Below, in pieces: positions 18,472 to 26,314 of a stretch of 64,000 nt of DNA. The DNA is taken from the NCBI GenBank assembly GCA_017887325.1, contig JAGHIE010000013.1, forward strand, positions 62,001 to 126,000. Reading direction: 5' to 3'. A program made the position numbers and the translations under genes. This stretch comes from Oscillospiraceae bacterium. Lineage in GTDB: Bacteria; Bacillota; Clostridia; Oscillospirales; Ruminococcaceae. Position 1 is the first letter of the stretch, and each line of letters opens with the position of its first letter. The notes beneath the pieces are model-generated. The model was given only the letters and a program-made list of their open reading frames with translations, was not told the DNA's origin and ran no database searches.

Positions 18472-18500
18472 AGTATAATTAATATAAGAGTTATTGTCAA
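18472..18500 (-). promoter_or_regulatory. Sigma-A promoter of the DUF4364 gene
   Basis: On the minus strand: TTGACA (18495-18500), a 17-nt spacer and TATACT (18472-18477). Confidence 0.78.
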
Positions 18501-18538
18501 CTAATATTGTATTTATTCAAAATTATTATGGTTTTAAG

Positions 18539-18567
18539 TTGAATAAAAGGTTAAAATTAGTTATAAT
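18539..18567 (+). promoter_or_regulatory. Sigma-A promoter of murD
   Basis: TTGAAT at 18539-18544, a 17-nt spacer and TATAAT at 18562-18567. Confidence 0.75.
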
Positions 18568-18623
18568 AAAATATTGAGAACTTTGGTTAATAAAAGATAA
18601 TTTATATAGAGGAGTGTTTAAAA

Positions 18624-20030
18624 ATGCAAAATTCTGTTTCTGTATTTTTTAAATCATTAGAGAATAAAAAAATATATTTTATAGGAATGGGTGTAAGCCA
18701 TTTTGAAGCTATAAAATTGTTTAAACAAAAAGGTTTAGATATTAGTGTTTGTGATAAAAGAACTGAAGAAGAACTACAAAAAGTATATGAAAAAAATTAT
18801 AATGAATTAAAATCAATTGGTGTAAAATTTGTTACAGGTGCAGATTATTTAGAACATTTATTTGAAGCTGATGTTATCTTTAGAACACCAGGAATGTACT
18901 ATAATAATGAAGTGTTGACAAAAGCTAGAGAAAAAGGAATTATAGTTACATCAGAAATGGAAACATTTTTCGATTTATGTCCATGCAAAATATATGCAGT
19001 TACTGGCTCTGATGGAAAAACAACTACAACAACTTTAATAAGTGAAATGTTGAAAAAACAAGGAAAAAATGTACATTTAGGTGGAAATATTGGTAGAGCT
19101 TTATTACCTATAATAGAAGAAATTAAAGAAGATGATATTGCTGTTGTTGAATTGTCAAGTTTCCAATTAATTTCAATGCGTCAATCACCAAATGTAGCTG
19201 TTATAACAAATGTTGCTCCTAACCATTTAGATGTACATGGTACAATGGAAGAATATATTGAAAGTAAAACAAACTTAATAGCACATCAAAATGCTTTTTC
19301 AAAAACAGTTTTAAATTTAGATAATGATATAACTAGAGAAATGAAATCTTTAGTAAGAGGAAGATTATCATATTTCTCAAGAAAATCAAAAGTTGAAAAT
19401 GGTGCGTATTTAGATGAAAATGGAGATATTTATTTAGCTAAAAATGGAGTTTCTGAAAAAATTATGAATAAAGATGATATTAAACTTCCTGGTATTCATA
19501 ATGTTGAAAATTATTTGACAGCTATTTCTGCTTTAGATGATGATGTTTCTATTGAAACAATTGTTGATGTTGCTAAAAATTTTGGTGGAGTAGAACACAG
19601 AATAGAACTTGTTAGAACATTAGATGGTGTAAGATATTATAATGATAGTATTGCAACAAGTCCTACAAGAACAATAGCAGGACTAAATGCTTTTGACCAA
19701 AAAATAATAGTTATTGCTGGTGGATATGATAAAAAAATTCCATATGAACCACTTGCAAAAAGTGTTAATGAAAAAGTAAAAGTATTAATTTTATTAGGAG
19801 CAACAGCTAAAAAAATTGAAAAAGCTGTTACTGAATATGAAGGATATAATCCAGAAAACTTAAAAATAATAAATGTTAATACATTAGAAGAAGCTGTTGA
19901 AACAGCTAGAAAAGTAGCTAAAGAAGGAGATGTAGTATCATTATCTCCTGCTAGTGCAAGTTTCGATTTATATATTAATTTTGAACAAAGAGGACATCAC
20001 TTTAAAAATATAGTGAATGGGTTAAAATAA
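18624..20030 (+). CDS. murD: UDP-N-acetylmuramoyl-L-alanine:D-glutamate ligase
   Basis: A 468-residue Mur ligase that adds D-Glu to UDP-MurNAc-L-Ala in peptidoglycan synthesis. Domains: N-terminal Rossmann (KIYFIGMGVSHFEAIKLF), central ATPase with the P-loop YAVTGSDGKTTTTTL at about residue 129, VVELSSFQL, NVAPNHLDVHGTMEEY with its carbamylated-Lys region (ESKTNLI), and C-terminal HRIELVRTLDGVRYYNDSIATSPTRT. Slightly longer than usual. GGAG lies before the ATG. The M42 peptidase gene follows after 2 bp. Confidence 0.95.
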   Translation: MQNSVSVFFKSLENKKIYFIGMGVSHFEAIKLFKQKGLDISVCDKRTEEELQKVYEKNYNELKSIGVKFVTGADYLEHLFEADVIFRTPGMYYNNEVLTKAREKGIIVTSEMETFFDLCPCKIYAVTGSDGKTTTTTLISEMLKKQGKNVHLGGNIGRALLPIIEEIKEDDIAVVELSSFQLISMRQSPNVAVITNVAPNHLDVHGTMEEYIESKTNLIAHQNAFSKTVLNLDNDITREMKSLVRGRLSYFSRKSKVENGAYLDENGDIYLAKNGVSEKIMNKDDIKLPGIHNVENYLTAISALDDDVSIETIVDVAKNFGGVEHRIELVRTLDGVRYYNDSIATSPTRTIAGLNAFDQKIIVIAGGYDKKIPYEPLAKSVNEKVKVLILLGATAKKIEKAVTEYEGYNPENLKIINVNTLEEAVETARKVAKEGDVVSLSPASASFDLYINFEQRGHHFKNIVNGLK

Positions 20031-20032
20031 TT

Positions 20033-21055
20033 ATGGAAATAAAACAAGTTTTAAAAGATTTATGTTTGTCATATGGTGTGAGTGGAGATGAACAACAAGC
20101 TTGTAATGTTGCTTTAAACTACTTAAAACCATATGCTAAAGATATACAAATTGACAATTTTAATAATCTTATAGCAGTTATAAGTGAAGCAAAAAATGAT
20201 AAACCAACCATTTTATTAGATGCTCACATAGACCAAATTGGTATGATTATTACTGCAATTGATGATAATGGATTTATTAAGGTTGCAAATTGTGGTGGTA
20301 ATGATAGAAGATTATTATTAGCTCAAGATGTTATTGTTTTAGGTAAAGAAAAAATTAATGGAGTTATTTCAACAATTCCTGTTCATACAGAAGCTAAAAA
20401 GAGAGTTCCTAAAATAGATGATGTTTTGATAGATGTTGGAATGAGTAAAGAAGAAGTACAAAAAGTAGTTTCTTTAGGAGATAGAGTTATAATCAATAGT
20501 GAGTTTAATACTTTAAATGACACAATTGTGTCTTGTAGAGCTGTAGATGATAGAAGTGGTGTTGCTGTAATTTTAAAAGCTCTTGATATTTTAAAAGACG
20601 AAGATTTAGACATCGGTTTATCAGTGCTATTTTCATCTCAAGAAGAAACAGGCGAACAAGGAGCTACAATAGCAGGTTATAATATAAATCCAGATATAGC
20701 TGTAGCTATTGATGTGAGTTTTGCTTATACTCCAGATGCTGATGAGTTTAAATGTGGTAAAATGTCAAAAGGTGCAATGATAGGAATTTCTCCTACATTA
20801 AACAGAAAAGAAACAGATAAGATAATAAATTTGGCTAAAGAAAAAGACATTCCATATCAATTAGAAGTTATGGGTGGTTCTACAGGTACAAATGCTGATA
20901 CTCTGAGTTTAGTTAGAGGTGGGGCTAAGACTGTATTACTATCAATACCTCAAAAATATATGCATACACCTATAGAAGTAGTTGATTTAAAAGATATAGA
21001 AAATACTGCTAAATTATTGGCAGAATACATAAGAAGTTTCAAGGAGGAAATGTAG
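20033..21055 (+). CDS. M42 family metallopeptidase (glutamyl aminopeptidase/TET-like)
   Basis: A 340-residue dimetal aminopeptidase of the M42 family. The metal and catalytic residues are all present: His65 and Asp67 (LDAHIDQIGM), Asp172 (VDDRSG), the catalytic Glu204 and ligand Glu205 (QEETGEQGA), Asp227 and His311 (YMHTPIEVVDLKD). The family forms large TET-type assemblies that trim peptides. It starts 2 bp after the murD stop with no clear Shine-Dalgarno, so translation is probably coupled. A related but inactive-looking copy follows 2 bp downstream. Confidence 0.93.
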   Translation: MEIKQVLKDLCLSYGVSGDEQQACNVALNYLKPYAKDIQIDNFNNLIAVISEAKNDKPTILLDAHIDQIGMIITAIDDNGFIKVANCGGNDRRLLLAQDVIVLGKEKINGVISTIPVHTEAKKRVPKIDDVLIDVGMSKEEVQKVVSLGDRVIINSEFNTLNDTIVSCRAVDDRSGVAVILKALDILKDEDLDIGLSVLFSSQEETGEQGATIAGYNINPDIAVAIDVSFAYTPDADEFKCGKMSKGAMIGISPTLNRKETDKIINLAKEKDIPYQLEVMGGSTGTNADTLSLVRGGAKTVLLSIPQKYMHTPIEVVDLKDIENTAKLLAEYIRSFKEEM

Positions 21056-21057
21056 TT

Positions 21058-22086
21058 ATGATATTTGAGCAATTAGAGAAATTATCAAAGATTAATGCAG
21101 TTTCTTCTGATGAAATAGGTGTAGTGGAATATATTAAAAATGAAATAAATGGACTATGTGAATACTATGAAGATAATCTAGGAAATCTTATTTGTTATAA
21201 AAAGGGTAAACAAAAACCTAATCAAAAGATTATGGTAACAGCTACTATGGACGAAGTTGGTTTTATAGTAAATGGAATAACTGATGACGGATTATTAAAA
21301 TTTACTTCTATAGGTAATGTAGATGAAAGAGTAGTTTTAGGTAGAAGCGTAAATATATATAATAAAAATGTAATAGGTGTTATAGGAACTAAAGCATTAC
21401 ACCAACAAACAGAAGAAGAAAGAAATAAAACTGTTGATATAGCAGATATGTTTATTGATATAGGCGTTGATAGCAAAGAAAAAGCAAGTGAAATGGTGTC
21501 TTTAGGTGATTTAATTTGTTTTTGTACAAATCCATTTAAAATGGGTGAATACAATTTTAAAGGAAAAGCTATGGATAGTCGCTCTAGTGTATTAATTGCT
21601 ATCGATTTGATAAAAAAAGAGTTAGAGTATGATTGTTATATAGTATTTGGTGTTCAAAGCAAATTGGGTCAACGAGGTTTACAAGTTGCTACACAAAGTA
21701 TAAAGCCTGATATTGCAATTGTTTTAGATACAACTATTTCTGCTGATGTAAGTTTTGTATCTAAAGATAATAAAATAAGTGCTTTGGGAAAAGGTGTAGT
21801 TTTAGGTTTAATGGATAAAAATACAATTTTGAGCAAGAGATTGTATGAACTTGTAAAAGATATTTCCTCAAAAAATGATATACCAGTACAATATAAAACA
21901 AAAACAATGGGAAGTATTTCACTTGCTGATATAAATAAATTAGCAGGTGGAGTAGAAACTATGTTTTTAGGTATTCCTTGTAGAAACCCTAATTCTGCAG
22001 TTAGTATAGTAAATGTAAAAGATATGAATAATGTAAGTGATTTATTATATCTTTTAATAAATGATGAGTCATTAATAAAAAAATAG
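21058..22086 (+). CDS. Inactive-looking M42 peptidase paralogue (probable pseudoenzyme)
   Basis: A 342-residue protein aligned over its whole length with the preceding M42 peptidase, but with key residues lost: Thr63 replaces the first metal His (TATMDEVG), Ser201-Lys202 replace the catalytic and ligand Glu pair (FGVQSKLGQRGL), and Asn312 replaces the last metal His (RNPNSAVSIVNVKD). Asp65, Asp173 and Asp224 remain. The frame is intact and the AAGGAGG ribosome site is strong, so it is probably made as a protein. It may join the active copy in a mixed assembly or have another binding role; both are guesses. Confidence 0.85.
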   Translation: MIFEQLEKLSKINAVSSDEIGVVEYIKNEINGLCEYYEDNLGNLICYKKGKQKPNQKIMVTATMDEVGFIVNGITDDGLLKFTSIGNVDERVVLGRSVNIYNKNVIGVIGTKALHQQTEEERNKTVDIADMFIDIGVDSKEKASEMVSLGDLICFCTNPFKMGEYNFKGKAMDSRSSVLIAIDLIKKELEYDCYIVFGVQSKLGQRGLQVATQSIKPDIAIVLDTTISADVSFVSKDNKISALGKGVVLGLMDKNTILSKRLYELVKDISSKNDIPVQYKTKTMGSISLADINKLAGGVETMFLGIPCRNPNSAVSIVNVKDMNNVSDLLYLLINDESLIKK

Positions 22087-22099
22087 GAAAGGAAATTGT

Positions 22100-23365
22100 A
22101 TGGAAAATTTTATAAAAATAGATAGTAAATTAATGGAATTTACAAAAGAAATAGATGAAAAATGTAAACCAGTATTTCAAAGAATAGAAGACATACAACA
22201 ATATAATGAAGCTAAAGTTTTGTCTGCTTTTATGGAATGTGGAGTTAGTGAAACACATTTTAAAGGTAGCACAGGTTATGGTTATGGCGATAGAGGTAGA
22301 GATGTTTTAGATGAAGTTTTTGCTAAAATTGTTGGAGCAGAAGATGCTTTAGTAAGACATAACTTTGTTTCCGGTACTCATGCTTTAACAGTAGGATTAT
22401 TTGGTGTTTTAAGAGCAGGGGATACAATGGTATCTCTAACTGGAGCACCATATGATACAATGGAAGAAGTTATAGGCATAAGAGGAGAAGGAAACGGCTC
22501 TTTAAAAGATTTTGGTGTAAATTATAAACAATTAGATTTATTAGAAGATGGTAGTGTCGATTTTGATAATATTCAAAATGCAGTAAAAAATTGTAAAGTA
22601 GCATATATTCAACGTTCAAGAGGTTATTCTTTAAGAGAGTCTTTAACTATTGAAACTATAGAGAAGATAGTTAAAGAAGTAAGAAAAGGAAATAAAGAGG
22701 CAATTATAGTTGTTGATAACTGTTATGGTGAGTTTGTAGAAAAACAAGAACCAACACAAGTTGGTGCAGATTTAATAATCGGTTCACTAATTAAAAATGC
22801 TGGTGGAGGAATAGCAGAAACTGGTGGATACATAGCAGGTAAAAAAGACTTAGTTGAATTATGTGCATATAGATTAACAGCAGTAGGTGTTGGTAAAGAA
22901 GCAGGTTGTACTTTAAATCAATCTAAAGGTATGTTTATGGGATTATTCTTTGCACCAAGTGTTGTAGCAAGTGCTGTAAAAACAAGTGTATTTGCTTTAT
23001 GTATGTTTGATAAATTAGGTTATAAAGTATATCCTAAATATGATGCAGTAAGAACAGATATAATTGCTGCAATTGAATTAGGAACACCAGAAGGTTTAGT
23101 TGCATTTTGTCAAGGTATTCAAAAAGGTTCACCAGTAGATTCTTTTGTTTCTCCAGAACCATGGGATATGCCAGGATATGAAAGTCCAGTAATAATGGCA
23201 GCAGGTGCATTCACAATGGGTGCTTCTATTGAATTATCAGCAGATGGTCCATTGAGAGAGCCTTATGCTGTATGGTTACAAGGTGGCTTAACATATAATA
23301 CAGGAAAAATAGGAGTATTATTAGCAGCACAAGCTATGTATGAAAAAGGTTTGTTTAATTTATAG
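22100..23365 (+). CDS. Methionine gamma-lyase family / aluminium-resistance (YnbB) protein
   Basis: A 421-residue PLP-dependent fold-type I enzyme of the 'Alum_res' family. Seen: STGYGYGDRGRDVLDEVFAKIVGAEDALVRHNFVSGTHAL near the N-terminus, YIQRSRGYSLRESLTI, VVDNCYGEFVE with its conserved Asp, and GSLIKNAGGG with the presumed PLP Lys. The family is related to cystathionine beta-lyases and C-S lyases; true substrate unknown. AAAGGAAA ribosome site; 13 bp after the M42 pseudoenzyme, so it closes the murD transcription unit, with a terminator behind it. Confidence 0.9.
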   Translation: MENFIKIDSKLMEFTKEIDEKCKPVFQRIEDIQQYNEAKVLSAFMECGVSETHFKGSTGYGYGDRGRDVLDEVFAKIVGAEDALVRHNFVSGTHALTVGLFGVLRAGDTMVSLTGAPYDTMEEVIGIRGEGNGSLKDFGVNYKQLDLLEDGSVDFDNIQNAVKNCKVAYIQRSRGYSLRESLTIETIEKIVKEVRKGNKEAIIVVDNCYGEFVEKQEPTQVGADLIIGSLIKNAGGGIAETGGYIAGKKDLVELCAYRLTAVGVGKEAGCTLNQSKGMFMGLFFAPSVVASAVKTSVFALCMFDKLGYKVYPKYDAVRTDIIAAIELGTPEGLVAFCQGIQKGSPVDSFVSPEPWDMPGYESPVIMAAGAFTMGASIELSADGPLREPYAVWLQGGLTYNTGKIGVLLAAQAMYEKGLFNL

Positions 23366-23370
23366 CTATA

Positions 23371-23407
23371 AAACAGTAGTCTATAATTTTTAGACTACTG
23401 TTTTTTT
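23371..23407 (+). terminator. Terminator of the murD unit
   Basis: Stem AAACAGTAGTCTA with TAGACTACTGTTT and a long T tail. Confidence 0.92.
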
Positions 23408-23458
23408 ATTGAAAAAATAGTATAAACCAACTGTAGATAATGGTAAACTAATTGTTTA

Positions 23459-23488
23459 TTGAGTGAATTATGGATTTGATGATATAAT
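23459..23488 (+). promoter_or_regulatory. Promoter of the XRE-family regulator
   Basis: TTGAGT at 23459-23464, an 18-nt spacer and TATAAT at 23483-23488 with extended -10 (TGA). Confidence 0.6.
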
Positions 23489-23518
23489 TTATCTATAAAT
23501 TAGAAAGGAGAATTGTTT

Positions 23519-23926
23519 ATGGAAAAGCAAAGCTTAGGAAATATAATTTTAAATCTTAGAAAAGAAAGAGGTATGACACAAGTAGATTTAGCTAATTTAA
23601 TGGGAGTAACTGATAAAGCTGTTTCGAAATGGGAAAGAGATTTATCATATCCGGATATAAGTTCTTTGCCTAAGTTAGCAGAAATATTCAATATTAGTAT
23701 TGATCAACTTATGCAAATTGATATAAATAATGAAAAAGATAAAACTGAAAATAAGAAAGATATAAAAAATTTAATTAATTTGGTATTAAAAGCAATTATA
23801 TTAGCTATGGGAGTATCTGTCACTGTACTTTGTGTTATTAATAAAATTGATATAAAGTCAGCAATTACGATGATAGGGATTGCAATCGTGTGTAATGGTA
23901 TAATAATGTTAGGTTCAAGCAAATAA
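23519..23926 (+). CDS. XRE-family helix-turn-helix regulator with membrane tail
   Basis: A 135-residue protein. Residues about 4-62 form an HTH_3 domain (LGNIILNLRKERGMTQVDLANLMGVTDKAVSKWERDLSYPDISSLPKLAEIF) typical of Cro/C1-type DNA-binding proteins. After a Lys-rich linker come two hydrophobic segments (about 87-105 and 113-130), so it is likely membrane-bound. Start at 23519: AAAGGAG lies 8 nt upstream; an in-frame TTG two codons earlier is less likely. Single-gene unit between promoter and terminator; target unknown. Confidence 0.8.
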   Translation: MEKQSLGNIILNLRKERGMTQVDLANLMGVTDKAVSKWERDLSYPDISSLPKLAEIFNISIDQLMQIDINNEKDKTENKKDIKNLINLVLKAIILAMGVSVTVLCVINKIDIKSAITMIGIAIVCNGIIMLGSSK

Positions 23927-23968
23927 AATACAACAAATTCGTGTCCCTGCACGAATTTGTTGTATTTT
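23925..23968 (+). terminator. Strong hairpin terminator after the regulator gene
   Basis: A perfect 19-bp stem starting AAAATACAACAAATTCGTG with loop TCCCTG. It overlaps the stop codon. Confidence 0.85.
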
Positions 23969-23996
23969 ACTATATAATATCTGGTTGTATTGTGTA

Positions 23997-24040
23997 TAAT
24001 GTATATTTTGTTGTTTTTATCAACTAAAAAATATACATTA
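23997..24040. repeat. Long AT-rich inverted repeat of unknown role
   Basis: Arms TAATGTATATTTT and AAAATATACATTA (13 bp), extended inward by GTTG/CAAC across a small bulge. It lies between a strong terminator and the promoter at 24061 and lacks the G+C of a terminator. A TATAAT at 23995 runs into its left arm, so it might be an operator or the foot of a second transcript. Confidence 0.45.
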
Positions 24041-24060
24041 AAAATATTGATTTTAAACAA

Positions 24061-24089
24061 TGGACAATTTTTTTTACTAATGTTATCAT
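24061..24089 (+). promoter_or_regulatory. Candidate promoter of the fucose-isomerase-like gene
   Basis: TGGACA at 24061-24066, a 17-nt spacer and TATCAT at 24084-24089 with extended -10 (TGT). Confidence 0.5.
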
Positions 24090-24136
24090 ATATATGTATA
24101 AATGTAGATAATTATAAGATAAAAGGAGATATAATT

Positions 24137-25621
24137 ATGATAAATAACATTCCAAATGTAAAATTAGGGATTGTAGCAGTAAGCAGAGATTGTTTCCCTA
24201 TGTCTTTATCAGCAAGCAGAAGAAGAGCTGTTGTAGATGCTTATAAAAACATTGGTGGTGATGTTTACGAATGTCCTATTACAGTAGAAAATGAAATTGA
24301 TATGAGAAAAGCATTAGCAGATGTTGAAAGTCAAGAAGTAAATGTTTTAGTTGTATATTTAGGTAATTTTGGTCCAGAAATTCCTGAAACATTATTAGCT
24401 AAAGAATTTGATGGTCCTGTTATGTTTGTAGGGGCAAGTGAAGAAACTCAAGACAACTTAATCGATGGCAGAGGCGATGCTTTCTGTGGTATGTTAAATG
24501 CAAGTTATAACTTAGGAATTAGAAAAATCAAAGCATATATTCCTGAATATCCAGTTGGTACAGCAACAGAAATTGCTGAAATGATGAAAGAATTTTTACC
24601 AGTTGCAAGAACAATTATTGGTTTATCAAACTTAAAAATTATTACTTTTGGTCCAAGACCAACAGATTTCTTAGCTTGTAATGCACCTATTCAACAATTA
24701 TACAACTTAGGTGTTGAAATTGAAGAAAACTCTGAACTCGATTTATTTGCAGCTTTTAATGCTCATGCAAATGATAGCAGAATTCCAGAAGTTATTGCAG
24801 ATATGGAAAAAGAATTAGGTAATGGTAATAAAATGCCAGGTATTTTACCTAAACTTGCTCAATATGAATTAACTTTATTAGACTGGATTGAAGAACACAA
24901 AGGTTCAAGAAAATATGTAGCAATGGCTAATAAATGTTGGCCTTCATTCCAAACTCAATTTGGATTTGTTCCATGTTATGTAAATAGTAGATTAACAGCA
25001 AAAGGTATTCCTGTTGCTTGTGAAGTTGATATTTATGGTGCATTAAGTGAATATATTGGAACTTGTGTAACAGAAGATATCGTTACATTACTAGATATTA
25101 ACAATACAGTTCCAGCAGATATGTATAATGAAAGTATTGCACCAAAATACAACTATACATTAAAAGATACATTTATGGGATTCCATTGTGGTAATACAGC
25201 TGTTTCTAAATTAACAGAAGGTATTATGAAATACCAATTAATTATGCATAGAGGTTTAGAACCAGATAAAGAACCTGATATTACTCGTGGTACTTTAGAA
25301 GGAGATATAGTTCCTGGAAACATTACATTCTTCCGTTTACAAAGCACAGCTGATGCACAACTAAAAGCATATGTTGCTGAAGGTGAAGTTTTACCAGTTG
25401 CAACTCGTTCATTTGGTGCTATCGGTGTATTTGCTATTCCAGAAATGGGAAGATTTTATAGACATGTATTAATTGCTAAACGCTATCCACATCATGGTGC
25501 AGTTGCATTTGGTCATTATGGTAAAGCTTTACATAATATCTTTACATATTTAGGAGTTGAAGATATTGGTTACAATCAACCAAAATCTCTACCATATCCA
25601 AATGAAAATCCTTTTAAATAA
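24137..25621 (+). CDS. L-fucose/L-arabinose isomerase family protein
   Basis: A 494-residue protein of the FucI/AraA fold: LGIVAVSRDCFPMSLSASRRRAVVDAY at the start, LVVYLGNFGPEIPE, the middle GRGDAFCGMLNASYNLGI, and a C-terminal isomerase domain with GIPVACEVDIYGALSEYIG (Glu/Asp metal ligands), and KRYPHHGAVAFGHYG (His). The family converts aldoses to ketoses with Mn2+. Which sugar is used is not clear; no transporter or kinase gene lies nearby. Start at 24137, where AAAAGGAGAT lies 7 nt upstream; the frame stays open to 23990 without another site. Confidence 0.87.
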   Translation: MINNIPNVKLGIVAVSRDCFPMSLSASRRRAVVDAYKNIGGDVYECPITVENEIDMRKALADVESQEVNVLVVYLGNFGPEIPETLLAKEFDGPVMFVGASEETQDNLIDGRGDAFCGMLNASYNLGIRKIKAYIPEYPVGTATEIAEMMKEFLPVARTIIGLSNLKIITFGPRPTDFLACNAPIQQLYNLGVEIEENSELDLFAAFNAHANDSRIPEVIADMEKELGNGNKMPGILPKLAQYELTLLDWIEEHKGSRKYVAMANKCWPSFQTQFGFVPCYVNSRLTAKGIPVACEVDIYGALSEYIGTCVTEDIVTLLDINNTVPADMYNESIAPKYNYTLKDTFMGFHCGNTAVSKLTEGIMKYQLIMHRGLEPDKEPDITRGTLEGDIVPGNITFFRLQSTADAQLKAYVAEGEVLPVATRSFGAIGVFAIPEMGRFYRHVLIAKRYPHHGAVAFGHYGKALHNIFTYLGVEDIGYNQPKSLPYPNENPFK

Positions 25622-25626
25622 TAAAA

Positions 25627-25660
25627 AATAAGACGGTGCAAATTAGCATCGTCTTATTCT
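25627..25660 (+). terminator. Terminator after the isomerase gene
   Basis: Stem AATAAGACGGTGC with GCATCGTCTTATT (one G-T pair) and tail TCTTTT. Confidence 0.88.
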
Positions 25661-25731
25661 TTTATTTAATTTATTTTATAAAATAAATACAAATTGTTTT
25701 ACAAAAAGTTAATTTTAACCAATTATAGATG

Positions 25732-25740
25732 TGGTATAAT
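25732..25740 (+). promoter_or_regulatory. Extended -10 promoter of the CBS-domain gene
   Basis: TGGTATAAT, an extended -10 box; no good -35 is seen at the right distance. The ATG is 48 nt downstream. Confidence 0.5.
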
Positions 25741-25787
25741 CATGGTGTAAAAACATACAGAGAGAATTTATAAAAGGAAGATTAACT

Positions 25788-26213
25788 ATGAATATTTTAC
25801 TATTTCTTACACCAAAAAATCAGGTAGCATATGTTTTTGAAAATAATTCTCTAAGACAAGTTTTAGAAAAAATGCAATATCATAATTACACTGCTGTACC
25901 TGTTATTGATAAAGAAGGTCGATATATATGTACGGTAACAGAAGGTGATTTGTTGTGGGAGATAAAAGATAAGTATTCTTTAAATTTTAAAGATGCTGAA
26001 GATATAAAACTATCAAGAATTAAAAAAAGGTTTAAAATTTCTCCAGTTACAATACATACAACAATGGATGATTTAGTCAAAAAATCTTTGCATCAAAACT
26101 TTGTGCCAGTTGTAGATGACAGAGGTGTATTTATTGGAATAATTACAAGAAAAGCAATTATACAATATTTATACGATAGAATAGACCAAAAGAAAGAAGT
26201 TAAATATGGATAA
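25788..26213 (+). CDS. CBS-domain pair protein
   Basis: A 141-residue protein made almost only of two CBS motifs: SLRQVLEKMQYHNYTAVPVIDKEGRYICTVTEGDLLW and TTMDDLVKKSLHQNFVPVVDDRGVFIGIITRKAII. Such stand-alone pairs bind adenine nucleotides; B. subtilis DarB/CbpB (YkuL), which binds c-di-AMP and controls Rel and pyruvate carboxylase, has this design. Whether this is a DarB equivalent cannot be told from sequence alone. AAAAGGAAG ribosome site; own promoter and terminator. Confidence 0.85.
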   Translation: MNILLFLTPKNQVAYVFENNSLRQVLEKMQYHNYTAVPVIDKEGRYICTVTEGDLLWEIKDKYSLNFKDAEDIKLSRIKKRFKISPVTIHTTMDDLVKKSLHQNFVPVVDDRGVFIGIITRKAIIQYLYDRIDQKKEVKYG

Positions 26214-26248
26214 AAAATAACTAATGCTAAATGCATTAGTTATTTTTT
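26213..26248 (+). terminator. Terminator after the CBS gene
   Basis: Stem AAAAATAACTAATGC with GCATTAGTTATTTTT and a short loop. Confidence 0.92.
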
Positions 26249-26314
26249 ATGTCATTTTATTTTAAATAAAATCATAGATATTAAAAAAGAAGTTTTGTGA
26301 AATGAGGGAGAATA

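Noticed and set aside
23925..23968. The 19-bp perfect inverted repeat as an insertion-sequence end or attachment site
   Set aside because: It is a single hairpin directly at a stop codon with a short loop, so a terminator; no second copy or mobile gene seen.
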